64,000 bases of DNA from Methanogenium sp. S4BF (GTDB lineage: Archaea; Halobacteriota; Methanomicrobia; Methanomicrobiales; Methanomicrobiaceae), in contig NZ_CP091277.1 of assembly GCF_029633965.1 (NCBI RefSeq), forward strand, positions 1,857,940-1,921,939, written 5' to 3'. Under the pieces are notes generated by a model, which ran no database searches, was not told the origin of the DNA, and was given only the letters and a program-made list of their open reading frames with translations. Every line of letters begins with the position of its first letter. Position 1 is the stretch's first letter. This document shows positions 41,239 through 51,140 of the stretch, piece after piece. The position numbers and the translations under genes are program-made.

Positions 41239-42787
41239 CACCCTGACGTTTGCTGCAATCACGCTTGTCTACCTTGGAGCAGTGATATTTCTCGGATATA
41301 TCGGCTACCGCCAGACAAAAGGAAGCGATGATTTCCTGATCGCCGGAAGACGAATCAATCCGGTGGTGCTTGCACTCTCCTATGGTGCGACCTTTATCAG
41401 CACATCCGCCATCGTCGGATTCGGTGGCATATCAGCACAGCTTGGCATGGGCCTCGTGTGGCTGACCGTTTTCTGCATCGGCGTCGGCGTTCTTGCGGCA
41501 TTCATCCTGTTCGGAAAGAGGACACGGAGCCTCGGGCATGCAACAGGCGCCCTCACATACCCGGATCTTCTGGGGAAATGCTATCAGTCACCCTTTATCA
41601 GAAAAGTATCGGCGCTCATCATCATCGTCAGCATGCCGATATACACAGCGGCAATTCTCATCGGCGGTGCACGGTTCATCGAGACAACGCTCACCATCCC
41701 CTACGATACTGCCCTCTTTGCATTCGCGGCGATTGTGGCGCTCTATGTTATCCTCGGCGGGCTTATCGCCGTGATGTACACCGATGCACTCCAGGGTGCG
41801 ATCATGTTTGTCGGGATGACAATTCTGCTCGCCCTGACCTACATATACCTCGGGGGAGTCAGTACGGCAAACGCCGCACTCGATGCACTTGCACCGCTGG
41901 TGCCGGAGAACCTTGCCGCAGCCGGTATGACAGGCTGGGCGTCCATGCCGGAATTGCTGTCGCCGATATGGCTCACCATGATCACCACCATGGTCCTCGG
42001 AGTGGGCATCGGGGTGCTGGCCCAGCCCCAGCTTGCTGTCCGGTTCATGACCGTGAAAGATAACCGCTCGATTCACCGGGCGGTCATGATCGGGGGGCCG
42101 TTTGTACTGATGATGACCGGGGTCGCATTCACCGTCGGGCCCCTTACCAATGTCTGGTTTATGGAGAATTCCGGCATCCTTGCAGTTGATGCCGCCGGAG
42201 GGAATGTGGACAGCATCATTCCGCTGTACATCAACTCTGCCATGCCGGATCTCTTTATCATCATCTTTATGCTCGCCCTTCTGGCAGCGGCAATGTCCAC
42301 CCTGAGTTCTCTCTTCCACACGATGGGAACCACCATAGGATATGATTTAAACCCCCTGGTTAAGGAGGAGAAGCCATCAATGACTGCGATTCAGTTCGGA
42401 ACGCTTGCGATGATTGTTGTCAGCACGGTCATTGCCTATGCCCTGCCTGCTAACATCATTGCGCGGGCCACCGTCATATTCATGGGTCTATGTGCGGCAT
42501 CCTTCATTCCGGCATATGCTCATGCACTCTATGCAGAGAAACCATCCGTCTATGCCGCAAAAATAAGCATCCTGGCAGGCGCGGGGTCATGGTTTTTGTG
42601 GACCGCATTCGTTCACGTAAAGGAGTCATCCGTTCTCGGCATATCAGATGCCCTTTTCGGGGTGCAGTCCGTTCTTCCGATGCCATGGGGCGTGGTAAAC
42701 CCGATTGTCATTGCCCTCCCCCTGTCAGCAGCCGCACTCCTGACAATCCTGGCCGTCGAGAAGAGATGCCGCCTGCATAACCCTTAA
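41228..42787 (+). CDS. Sodium:solute symporter (SSS family)
   Basis: 519 residues with about 13 transmembrane segments. SSS signatures are SDDFLIAGRRINPVVLALSYGA and TFISTSAIVGFGG at the N-terminus, and VMYTDALQGAIMFVGM in the middle; the Na+ site region ALLAAAMSTLSSLFHTMG is conserved. The substrate cannot be read, but SSS members with this accessory peptide often carry organic acids, amino acids or acetate. It starts inside the accessory-protein gene and is followed 30 bases later by an MFS gene. Expression may be controlled by the hairpin leader upstream. Confidence 0.92.
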   Translation: MAVDTLTFAAITLVYLGAVIFLGYIGYRQTKGSDDFLIAGRRINPVVLALSYGATFISTSAIVGFGGISAQLGMGLVWLTVFCIGVGVLAAFILFGKRTRSLGHATGALTYPDLLGKCYQSPFIRKVSALIIIVSMPIYTAAILIGGARFIETTLTIPYDTALFAFAAIVALYVILGGLIAVMYTDALQGAIMFVGMTILLALTYIYLGGVSTANAALDALAPLVPENLAAAGMTGWASMPELLSPIWLTMITTMVLGVGIGVLAQPQLAVRFMTVKDNRSIHRAVMIGGPFVLMMTGVAFTVGPLTNVWFMENSGILAVDAAGGNVDSIIPLYINSAMPDLFIIIFMLALLAAAMSTLSSLFHTMGTTIGYDLNPLVKEEKPSMTAIQFGTLAMIVVSTVIAYALPANIIARATVIFMGLCAASFIPAYAHALYAEKPSVYAAKISILAGAGSWFLWTAFVHVKESSVLGISDALFGVQSVLPMPWGVVNPIVIALPLSAAALLTILAVEKRCRLHNP

Positions 42788-42817
42788 CCCTGTCCACAAT
42801 GAACATTTCTCCTTCTG

Positions 42818-44218
42818 ATGGACAGTAGATCCCCTCCTTCCTTTTCCCGGAAAAGACTCCGGGCCATTCTCATCGCATCCAGCGCCGCCACATTTATTCT
42901 GCCCTTTATCGGTTCTGCCATCAATATTGCCCTCCCCCTTATCGCCGCAGAATTCATGGTGGATGCAGACCTTGTCGGCTGGATCCCCACCGCATACCTG
43001 CTTGCCTCCGCAATCTTTCTTATCCCGTTCGGCAGAATTGCTGACACCCTCGGGCAGAGACAGATCTTTCTTATAGGCATCCTCGTGATGGCCGTCTCGC
43101 TTGGAGGTGCCGCCCTCTCCCCGGGGTTCTGGCCGCTCTTCGGGATGATGTTTGCGGCAGGCATCGGAAGTGCAATGATCTATGCAACCGGCATTGCCCT
43201 TCTCACGATGAACTATCCCCTGCGGGAACGCGGGACGGTCATCGGCATCAATACGTCCATCATCTATATTGCACTCTCCGCAGGGCCCTTCATCGGCGGC
43301 ATCATCAGCGGTGCCTTCGGCTGGCGGGCTGTCTTCGCGCTGGCGGCAGGCATCGCTGTTCTCTCATTTATCCCGGGTGTGCGTGACATCCCCGCAACCC
43401 GGGGAACCGGCCGACAGGGCGGCAGATTCGACTATCCGGGGGCACTCATCTATGCATCCGCCCTCATCCTGCTCATCACCGGCCTCTCCCGGATCCCCGA
43501 CTTGCAGGGCGGGCTTCTTGCAGCGGCAGGGACAGCCGGACTGGGAGCTTTTCTCTGGTGGGAAGCGCGGGTCCAAAACCCAATCTTTGCCGTGCGGGCC
43601 TTTGCCGGCAACCGGATATTTACCTACTCGAATATCGCAGCACTGATCAGCTACGCCGCCACCTTTGCCATCGGATTTCTGCTCTCCTTCTATCTGCAGG
43701 GCGTCAGGGGATTCTCGCCCGGTTTTGCGGGCATCATCCTCATCACCCAGCCCGCCGTGATGACCCTCGTCGTCATCTTCTCAGGGAGACTCTCTGACCG
43801 GGTTGAACCCCGGATACCTGCCACCGCCGGCATGGCCATCGTCGCAGGGGGACTTGCGGGGTTCGCACTCCTCGGGCCAAATACCTCCCTCCCCGTTGTG
43901 GCAGGCCTGCTCATCGTCGTCGGATGCGGATTCGGCATCTTCTCCTCCCCGAATATGAACTCCATCATCAGCGCCCTGCCCGACCATGCCGCCGGTGTCG
44001 CCTCGGCGACCGCCGCGACCATGCGGGTCGTTGGCCAGATGCTCTCGATGGCAATTGCGATGATGATATTCTCCATCGTCATCGGCGGTGTGGAGTTCGG
44101 CCCTGCAGTCACCGGTGAACTCCTGCTTGCGGTGCAGGTCTGCTTTGCCATCTGTGCCGGTCTCTGCGGCGCAGGCATCTGGTTCTCTGCGGCCCGTGGC
44201 AACCTCCGGGACGAATAA
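42818..44218 (+). CDS. MFS transporter (DHA2-like drug efflux), first of tandem pair
   Basis: 466 residues with about 14 transmembrane segments. The MFS loop 2-3 motif is LIPFGRIADTLGQRQIFLIG (G...D..GR.. form), antiporter motif C-like GPFIGGIISGAFGWRAVF is at the end of TM5, and the second half repeats with FSGRLSDRVEPRIPATAG. This layout is characteristic of proton-driven multidrug exporters of the DHA2 type. It is 30 bases behind the SSS symporter on the same strand and followed by a paralogue, so it may share that operon. Confidence 0.9.
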   Translation: MDSRSPPSFSRKRLRAILIASSAATFILPFIGSAINIALPLIAAEFMVDADLVGWIPTAYLLASAIFLIPFGRIADTLGQRQIFLIGILVMAVSLGGAALSPGFWPLFGMMFAAGIGSAMIYATGIALLTMNYPLRERGTVIGINTSIIYIALSAGPFIGGIISGAFGWRAVFALAAGIAVLSFIPGVRDIPATRGTGRQGGRFDYPGALIYASALILLITGLSRIPDLQGGLLAAAGTAGLGAFLWWEARVQNPIFAVRAFAGNRIFTYSNIAALISYAATFAIGFLLSFYLQGVRGFSPGFAGIILITQPAVMTLVVIFSGRLSDRVEPRIPATAGMAIVAGGLAGFALLGPNTSLPVVAGLLIVVGCGFGIFSSPNMNSIISALPDHAAGVASATAATMRVVGQMLSMAIAMMIFSIVIGGVEFGPAVTGELLLAVQVCFAICAGLCGAGIWFSAARGNLRDE

Positions 44219-44282
44219 GCACACTTCCCTCCCCAACATTCATTCCCTGCTATGCCAACAGAGGTATATACCGGAGTTTTCC

Positions 44283-45695
44283 ATGGATACTGCCACATCC
44301 CCGCTGCCGAGACGCACCCTCACGGTGATTCTTTTCGCCGTCTGCCTTGCCTCCTTTGCAACTCCTTTCATCTCCTCAGGTGTCCAGATTGCCCTGCCCC
44401 TCATTGCAGCGGCATTCGGGGTCCCGGCCACCCTGCTGGGATGGGTCCCGACCGCGTTTCTCCTTCCCTATGCCATGTTCCTGCTGCCCTTCGGTAAGAC
44501 GGCTGATATGCTCGGGAGACGGAGATATTTCCTTCTGGGAATAGCCATCATGGGCACCGGCCTCATCTGTGCCGGGCTGGCACCCTCATTCTGGCTGCTG
44601 ATGGCAGGGATGGCCATCACCGGATTCGGGAGTGCAATGACCTTTGCAACCGCCCTCCCGCTTTTGACCACCAACTACCCCCTGCAGGAGCGGGGAAAAA
44701 TTATCGGCATCAATACGGCCGTCGTCTATGTAAGCCTCGCCGCCGGCCCGTTTTTCGGCGGCATCATCACCGGCTATCTCGGGTGGCGGGCCCTCTTTCT
44801 GGTGACGGCACCGACCATCCTCGCCGCTCTGGCCGTCGGATATTCTGTCATCCCAAAGGACAAAAATAGCGCACCAGAGCGTGTGTTTGATTATCCGGGG
44901 ACGGTAATCTACGGGGTCTCCCTCATCCTTCTCATCCTAGGCGCCTCCCGCCTGCCTGCCATCTGGGCGGCAGGCCTTGCCCTTGCAGGCGCCTGTGGCC
45001 TTCTCGGCTTCTTTTGCTGGGAAACCCGGACAGACGAACCGATCTTCCCTGTCCGCCTCCTCCGCGGCAACCGGGGGTTCACCTATTCAAATATCGCTGC
45101 ACTCATCAACTATTCATCCACCTATGCAGTTACCTTCCTCCTCTCCCTCTATCTCCAGTATATCAGACTCCTTTCCCCACAGGCGGCAGGCACCATCCTC
45201 CTTGCACAACCCGTCCTCATGGCTGTGACAGCGCCTGTAGCAGGCAGGCTCTCGGACCGCATCGAGCCCCGCGTCCTCGCCACCGCAGGCATGGCCATCG
45301 TCACCGCCTGCCTCTTTCTCCTCTCCTTTATCGGAAGAGAAACGCCCTTTTTCTTCATCGTGTCGGTGCTGATGGTCCTTGGGCTTGGCTACGGCATCTT
45401 CTCACCCCCCAATATGAACTCCATTATGAGCTCGGTTGGGAACGCACAGGCAGGCATTGCATCTGCCACCGCCGCCACCATGCGGGTGCTGGGCCAGAAC
45501 CTCTCCATGACCATTGCAATGATGGCATTCTCTATCGTGATCGGAACCGTCATCATCACACCTGGCATGACCGAAGAACTCCTCACGGCGACACACTACG
45601 CCTTTCTGGCATTCGGCTTCCTCTGCACCGCAGGCGTCTGGTTCTCAGCGGTGCGGGGGAACCTCCGGGATGCTCCGGCAGACCAGAGCAGATAA
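44283..45695 (+). CDS. MFS transporter (DHA2-like drug efflux), second of tandem pair
   Basis: 470 residues, clearly a paralogue of the preceding gene: LLPFGKTADMLGRRRYFLLG, GPFFGGIITGYLGWRALF, VAGRLSDRIEPRVLATAG and the shared late motif SPPNMNSIMSS. ATG 44283 (MDTATSPLPRR) is chosen because the longer frame from 44088 runs back into the previous gene. Gene duplication followed by divergence is the simplest history. A bidirectional terminator at 45907 closes the transcription unit. Confidence 0.9.
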   Translation: MDTATSPLPRRTLTVILFAVCLASFATPFISSGVQIALPLIAAAFGVPATLLGWVPTAFLLPYAMFLLPFGKTADMLGRRRYFLLGIAIMGTGLICAGLAPSFWLLMAGMAITGFGSAMTFATALPLLTTNYPLQERGKIIGINTAVVYVSLAAGPFFGGIITGYLGWRALFLVTAPTILAALAVGYSVIPKDKNSAPERVFDYPGTVIYGVSLILLILGASRLPAIWAAGLALAGACGLLGFFCWETRTDEPIFPVRLLRGNRGFTYSNIAALINYSSTYAVTFLLSLYLQYIRLLSPQAAGTILLAQPVLMAVTAPVAGRLSDRIEPRVLATAGMAIVTACLFLLSFIGRETPFFFIVSVLMVLGLGYGIFSPPNMNSIMSSVGNAQAGIASATAATMRVLGQNLSMTIAMMAFSIVIGTVIITPGMTEELLTATHYAFLAFGFLCTAGVWFSAVRGNLRDAPADQSR

Positions 45696-45906
45696 TCCGT
45701 ATCAGAAACACGAGAGAGTACGCCCATTCTCCTGTGATCTGTCCCGCACATACGGTTCCTGAATCGCATGAGAGAGTCATGCAATGAAGAGCCATCCGGG
45801 CGAATGAGTGCCATGGGACTGATTATTGCCCCGTTTCACTGATGTATCCCGCCATCTGAAGAACAGGCCGCTGTCCGGCGGAATGGAAAAAAAAAGAAAC
45901 GAACAG

Positions 45907-45938
45907 TGCAGGGCCGAAAGACCGGACCCTGCATTTTT
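45907..45938. terminator. Bidirectional terminator between MFS and RND genes
   Basis: TGCAGGG (45907-45913) pairs with CCCTGCA (45927-45933), with a nested CCG/CGG. On the plus strand TTTTT follows; on the minus strand nine T residues (complement of 45887-45895) lie a little further on. Suits both converging genes. Confidence 0.6.
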
Positions 45939-45949
45939 GTGCGTCCACC

Positions 45950-48199
45950 TCAGAACGCGTTTGCAGGTTTTCGTGCTGCAAGCCAGTCCTGAATCCTGCT
46001 GGTAATGGCAAGCACCGCAGGCATCACAAGAATCGCACCCATGAGAGAGAAGGCCACCGTGATCACGGTCACCAGGCCGAAGTTGGCCATGATGGGAAAC
46101 TCCGAGAGCGTCAGGGCGGAGAAGCCGAAAACCGTTGTCAGACCGGAGATGGTAATCGCGGTTCCGATCTTCTGGATACTGGTCTGGATTGCATCGTGGC
46201 ACGAAAGCCCCCGTTCGCGTTCCTCATCATACCGCTCCATGATGAGGATCGTATACTCGGATGCGACTCCGATGGTCATCGCACCAAGGGTTGCAGTGAG
46301 GATGTTGTACTCCAGACCGAGTACATACATGATGACCGCGTTCCACCCGACGATCATGATGATCGGGATAATCGGCGTTATAGCCGTAGCCTTCCGGTAA
46401 ATAAGGATGAGGAAGGCAAATATCAGGCCGAATCCCATCAGGTTCATGTCGCTCTTGGACTCGGTGATGCCGTCGATCATGTCACCAAAGAGCACCAGCG
46501 TGCCGGTAAAGACCGTAGTCGTACCGGGGTCATTCTCGTACCACCCAAGGTCAACACGCATCTCATCAAGAAGCGCCTTCATACTGTTAAGGTCCAGATC
46601 CTCGGTGGAAAACTCAATGACCGCCTCCATCTGGCCATCCGTGTACCGCGACAGGGTAGTCTCAGGAACGAGTTTCAAGAGGGCGGCAATCTGTTCACGG
46701 TCCTGCGGAAGGACACCGCCGTTCATCGAGGTAAGGACGCTGGCAATGCTCGTTGCACCGGTGATCTCACTATGCTTCAGTTTTTCATATTCGGTGAATG
46801 CATACATCCAGCGCAACGTATCGGGTTCAAAGATGTCGTCACTGCGCACTACGAGTGGTATCGTGGAGGTCGACCCCATCGCACTGCCCAGTTTTTCCAT
46901 GCTCACCTTGGCAGGCATCGTCGGCGGCACCATCGCCTCCTCTTCGGTGTTGATGACAATCTTGTCATCAAGGGGGATGCCGATCATCGCAATACAACCC
47001 ACAAGAAGGAGTACTCCGACCGGGTGGTCAGCTATCCATCCGGCTACCTTTCCGAGCACAATGTCATAGCGCTCCATCATGGAAACCTTGTTTCCAGTGC
47101 CGTTTTTGTGAGATTTCGGTTCCAGGGGCCGGTAATGCACCAGTTTGGCAAAGGTGGGGACGATGACCAGTGCACAGAGATAGCAGGAGAGAACACCGAC
47201 CACACAGATCACCCCAAAATCAACCACCATGGGGAACGGTGCCATGGCAAGCGCGATAAATCCAAGCGAGGTGGCGACCATCGCAATGGCAACGGCACTG
47301 CCTGACTGGGTGATGGTGGTATAGACCGCCTCGTCAATGGAGCCTTTGCGCACCTCCTCATCGAACCGGGTCTGGAACTGGATGGCGTAATCGATACCGA
47401 TACCGATCATCACCGGGAAGGCTGCCATCACCATCATGGTGAGCCCGGTGCCGCTTGCGCCCATCATACCAAAGGAGACGATGACACCCATCATCACAAT
47501 AAATACCGGCAGGAAGCGGTAGCGCACATGTCCGAAGAGAAATGCCATCGCAACGACCATCAACAGCATCGCAAGGCCAATCAGCATCCCGGTGGATGAT
47601 CCCATCGAGGTCTTCATCTCATCAGAGAATGCCGCGGTTCCCGTAACCGTCACAGAAATTCCGGGCGGCGGAGAATGGGCACTTACCACGGAGCGAATGT
47701 TATTGAGGGCGGCGGTAGCGGCGGAGTCGGAGAGACCGGGCTGCACGATCACCTGCATCAGGGTCATTGCACCGGTCGTCGAGGCACCGGGAATGACATC
47801 TTTATGCTGATTGACGATGTTTTTTATCTCTGCTTCAGATCCGGGTATCACCCCGCCGTTATAGAGATTAATCAGGTCGATTACGCTCAGTACCGAGACG
47901 ACCTGATATTCGTTCTCAATATCATCCGAGAGGTCCCGGAGATAATCCAGCATCTCGGGCATATAGACCGCATCACCCTCGAACATGAGAATGACAGAAT
48001 CAGAGCTATACGTATCCTCATAGTGTTTGATGAGGGAACCTGAGGGTGAGTTGATGTCCACATAGGTCTCGGTGCCGGTCTTCATCTGAACGCCGGACGC
48101 AAAGAAGATCATCACCAGGATCACGCCAATGGCTACCGCTGCAACGGTCTTTGGGTGATTGATTATTGAATTGGCCAGAAGGGCAAATGGTGACTGCAT
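45950..48199 (-). CDS. RND-superfamily exporter (HAE3/MMPL type)
   Basis: 749 residues, 12 transmembrane segments in two repeats, each with a large external loop after TM1. Family motifs are GIGIDYAIQFQTRFDEEVRK in the first half and its counterpart IGVASEYTILIMERYDEERE in the second. Starts with ANSIINHPKTVAAVAIGVIL (TM1). Archaeal HAE3 members are thought to export hydrophobic compounds such as lipids, with proton or sodium coupling. No accessory gene is beside it. ATG 48199 is the first start; the gene ends against the MFS gene on the opposite strand. Confidence 0.92.
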   Translation of the reverse strand: MQSPFALLANSIINHPKTVAAVAIGVILVMIFFASGVQMKTGTETYVDINSPSGSLIKHYEDTYSSDSVILMFEGDAVYMPEMLDYLRDLSDDIENEYQVVSVLSVIDLINLYNGGVIPGSEAEIKNIVNQHKDVIPGASTTGAMTLMQVIVQPGLSDSAATAALNNIRSVVSAHSPPPGISVTVTGTAAFSDEMKTSMGSSTGMLIGLAMLLMVVAMAFLFGHVRYRFLPVFIVMMGVIVSFGMMGASGTGLTMMVMAAFPVMIGIGIDYAIQFQTRFDEEVRKGSIDEAVYTTITQSGSAVAIAMVATSLGFIALAMAPFPMVVDFGVICVVGVLSCYLCALVIVPTFAKLVHYRPLEPKSHKNGTGNKVSMMERYDIVLGKVAGWIADHPVGVLLLVGCIAMIGIPLDDKIVINTEEEAMVPPTMPAKVSMEKLGSAMGSTSTIPLVVRSDDIFEPDTLRWMYAFTEYEKLKHSEITGATSIASVLTSMNGGVLPQDREQIAALLKLVPETTLSRYTDGQMEAVIEFSTEDLDLNSMKALLDEMRVDLGWYENDPGTTTVFTGTLVLFGDMIDGITESKSDMNLMGFGLIFAFLILIYRKATAITPIIPIIMIVGWNAVIMYVLGLEYNILTATLGAMTIGVASEYTILIMERYDEERERGLSCHDAIQTSIQKIGTAITISGLTTVFGFSALTLSEFPIMANFGLVTVITVAFSLMGAILVMPAVLAITSRIQDWLAARKPANAF

Positions 48200-48673
48200 G
48201 CTATCACTCGGTTTTTACTATTGTATGTGTTCAGGAGATCCACGGATGCAGGGGCAGGCCGAAACACGTGGCCCCAACTGTTGTTACTTAAAAAACAACA
48301 ACGTCTGAGATATTAAAAGGTGCACACTATGCCAGTTTACCCGGGGAATAGTGCCAAAACGATGGAGACCGTATGAAAGGCAGGGATTATCGGATCATCG
48401 AATGATTGAGAAGCCGGATGAGGATTTCATTACCGGCATCGCTAACGACAGTGCATCCTGTGGCGTCCCGAAGCGCGGAATACTTCGGGCAGGATGGTTC
48501 AGTTCTGCTGTCGAAAGACCGGAGATCAGGGAGGGCCGCTCCTTACCCCATAGCACGACGGCCTTACACCCATCTATACCATCATTAATACAGAAACCCA
48601 ATATAAACCAATCTACAGCGTCATCTGACAGAACAATCCACAAATAACAGATCAGAGAGCAGCATAGAGAGCG
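48200..48673. promoter_or_regulatory. Divergent intergenic region of RND and histidine kinase genes
   Basis: 474 bases, no supported gene. AT-rich patches at about 48290-48330 (complement TTTTAATATCTC) may be the RND promoter; CAATATAAACC at 48598-48608 is a TATA candidate for the kinase. The GC-rich middle (48400-48560) has an 82-residue minus-strand frame which I reject. Confidence 0.4.
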
Positions 48674-50776
48674 ATGATGACGATGAATACCCCGGAGCTA
48701 ATCGTATTTGTGCTTTTACTGGGAACGGCATGTATCACCGGAGGTATTGCATATGTGCTCCGGTCCCGGAATGACACACGCGGAACGGTATGGCTCTCAT
48801 ACACCACCGCTTCACTGACCGGGTGGCTCTTTTGTGACGCCGTTATCGTCGCTGTGCCTGACATCACCCTGAAGTTCGTGTTCTCAGGAATAAAGTTCAT
48901 CTTCATCATCATCACACCGCTTGCGTTCTTCTTCTTTACGCTCGCCTATACCGGAAAGGACGAGGAGATGCAGGTCTGGCACCGGACCGTAATCGCTATT
49001 CTTCCGGCAATCAGCATCGGCATTCTGCTCACCAATGCCTGGACAGGCCTGTATTATCTGCAGCTCCCCGACCCTTGGCTCTGGATATTCAACAACTACA
49101 CCGGCCCATACGGCATCTGGTTCTGGGTACACCTCGTCTACTCCTACGCCCTGATAGCAAGCGCCCTGGTACTTCTTGCAAGCCTTCTGATCTCCTCTCC
49201 CCGGCACTTCCGGCGGCAGGTACATCTCCTGATCTTCAGCGCCCTCATTCCCTTCACCGCCAATATCATCTCAATCTTTGTCGTGGTTGGTGCCGAGACT
49301 GCCGACCTCACCCCGCTCTTCTTCGCCCTGAGTGCCATCCTCATCTTCATCACCATATTCTGGCTGCGTCTTTTCAGTATCATGCCGTTTGCACGAACCC
49401 GTATCATCACCGAGATTCATGAAGGAGTTATTGTTGCAGACGGAAACGGTGTGGTCATTGATATCAACAGTGCCGCCTGCCAGGCTGCAGGCATAACCGA
49501 AAAAGCGGCAGTCACCTCATCTGCCGATGCACTTCTGGGGAGAGTATTCGGGACCAGTCTGGCTGATCTCAGAAAGGCCCGTTCACTCACAGTATCGCAC
49601 ACAGACAGTGCCGGAGAAAAATGCTGGTCTGACCTGACCGTCAGCAGGGTAGAGGGATACGACTTCCGGTCAGGTGGGACAATCATCCTCATCCGTGACG
49701 CAACACAACGAAAACGGATAGAAGAGGAGATGAAGGCAAATGAACTCAGGCTGAAGATAGCAATGGAAGGGGCCGGTCTGGCCTCGTGGGAGTGGCGTGA
49801 AGGAACCGGCTATGTAACCTACGAGAACCCCCTTGCTGACCGTGCAATTCAGAATGTCACCACCATAGAAGCCCTCATGGACCAGATGAAGCACTACCTG
49901 AAGAACGGATATGAGGGCGCACTTGACCAGCCGTTTACAGAGATTCTCCACGGGGGAAAGAACACCTTCTCCGTTGAGTTTCCGGTCGGGAACCCGAATA
50001 AGGGCCGCTGGATCCAGATCACCGGCCAGATCATTGAACGGGACGAGGCCGAAAGACCCATATGGGTGGTGGGCATCACTCAGGACGTCTCCACGCACCA
50101 TGCAGCCCGTGCCGCCATTATGGAGGCGAACACAAAGATCAAACTGCTCACATCAATAACCCGGCATGATGTCCTCAACCAGGTGATGGTAATTCGGATG
50201 GTGGCAGAACTCGCCGAAATGGAGGCCGAAGGGACGATGAAACCAGAGCTGAGAGAAAGAGTCGCCCAGATTGACCATGCCGCTGCGATGATCGAAGACC
50301 AGCTCTCGTTCACCCGGGATTATGAAGACCTCGGCACCTTCACCCCTTCATGGCAGAATGTTGCAGACGTGGCCACACGGGCCAAAGGCGTAGTCAGCCG
50401 GACCGGTATCACATTCTTCTGCAATACTGGTACACTGGAAATCTATGTTGACCCGATGTTTCGGAAGGTGCTGGAGAACCTCTTTGAAAACGCCCACCGC
50501 CACGGTGGCAATGTGACAACGGTGACCGTGCGCTTTGAGCACAGGGATCGTGAGGCCTGCCTGATTGTGGAAGATGACGGCCGGGGTGTGACGGAGGAGC
50601 TCAAGGAGAAAATATTCAAACAGGGGTACGGGCAGAATACCGGATTCGGCCTCTTCCTGAGCAGAGAGATCCTCGCCCTCACTTTCATTACCATCACTGA
50701 GGAAGGAAAGGAAGGAGAAGGCTCACGGTTTGTGATGCACATCCCAAAGGGCGGATACCGCGCCTATCGGGAATAG
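48674..50776 (+). CDS. 7TM-PAS-PAS sensor histidine kinase
   Basis: 700 residues. The N-terminal 220 are seven hydrophobic segments of the histidine-kinase 7TM domain type (PF16927), with charged short loops. Then PAS domains at about 245-350 and 360-475, an H-box (TSITRHDVLNQVMVIRMVAE), and a HATPase domain with N-box LENLFENAHRHGG, G1 VEDDGRGVTEE and G2 GQNTGFGLFLS. The H-box and catalytic region closely match the soluble kinase at 5910-7367, so the two are paralogues with different sensor parts. No response regulator is adjacent. Confidence 0.92.
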   Translation: MMTMNTPELIVFVLLLGTACITGGIAYVLRSRNDTRGTVWLSYTTASLTGWLFCDAVIVAVPDITLKFVFSGIKFIFIIITPLAFFFFTLAYTGKDEEMQVWHRTVIAILPAISIGILLTNAWTGLYYLQLPDPWLWIFNNYTGPYGIWFWVHLVYSYALIASALVLLASLLISSPRHFRRQVHLLIFSALIPFTANIISIFVVVGAETADLTPLFFALSAILIFITIFWLRLFSIMPFARTRIITEIHEGVIVADGNGVVIDINSAACQAAGITEKAAVTSSADALLGRVFGTSLADLRKARSLTVSHTDSAGEKCWSDLTVSRVEGYDFRSGGTIILIRDATQRKRIEEEMKANELRLKIAMEGAGLASWEWREGTGYVTYENPLADRAIQNVTTIEALMDQMKHYLKNGYEGALDQPFTEILHGGKNTFSVEFPVGNPNKGRWIQITGQIIERDEAERPIWVVGITQDVSTHHAARAAIMEANTKIKLLTSITRHDVLNQVMVIRMVAELAEMEAEGTMKPELRERVAQIDHAAAMIEDQLSFTRDYEDLGTFTPSWQNVADVATRAKGVVSRTGITFFCNTGTLEIYVDPMFRKVLENLFENAHRHGGNVTTVTVRFEHRDREACLIVEDDGRGVTEELKEKIFKQGYGQNTGFGLFLSREILALTFITITEEGKEGEGSRFVMHIPKGGYRAYRE

Positions 50777-51140
50777 TGCTGGCAGGAGGGCCGGGAAGGG
50801 ACCATCTGCACTACCATCACTTCTCCTCTTTCTCACAGGAGATCTTTCGCACCGGGAAACCGGGATGACGAACAAAAACGGACACCATTTTCCCTCTGCC
50901 TGAAACACCCTTCGATACAACGATATAAGCCTCGAAACAACTTCTTTTCGGACCAGAGAATACAGCAGATTTGTGTGATATTTCTATGACACTCAGTCAC
51001 CGGCTTCACAGACAACAGTTTCACTCCGCAGACCACTCCTTTATGATAGCAGAAAGACGCAAACACCATATGCAGGGCAGAACCATCCATACGGCCCACA
51101 ATACGGCCGCAGCTCATTTCTCAGAAGGGGGCGGCGACAT
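50777..51140. other. Spacer before sbcD
   Basis: Holds no ORF of merit. AT-rich around 50920-50990 with TTTCTATGACACTCAG. The sbcD frame stays open upstream of 51141 to about 51050 without ATG, GTG or TTG, which is relevant to the start of that gene. Confidence 0.35.

Noticed and set aside
48395-48643. 82-residue minus-strand frame between RND and kinase genes
   Set aside because: Composition is partly protein-like, but there is no ribosome-binding site or recognised family and it overlaps the likely kinase promoter.
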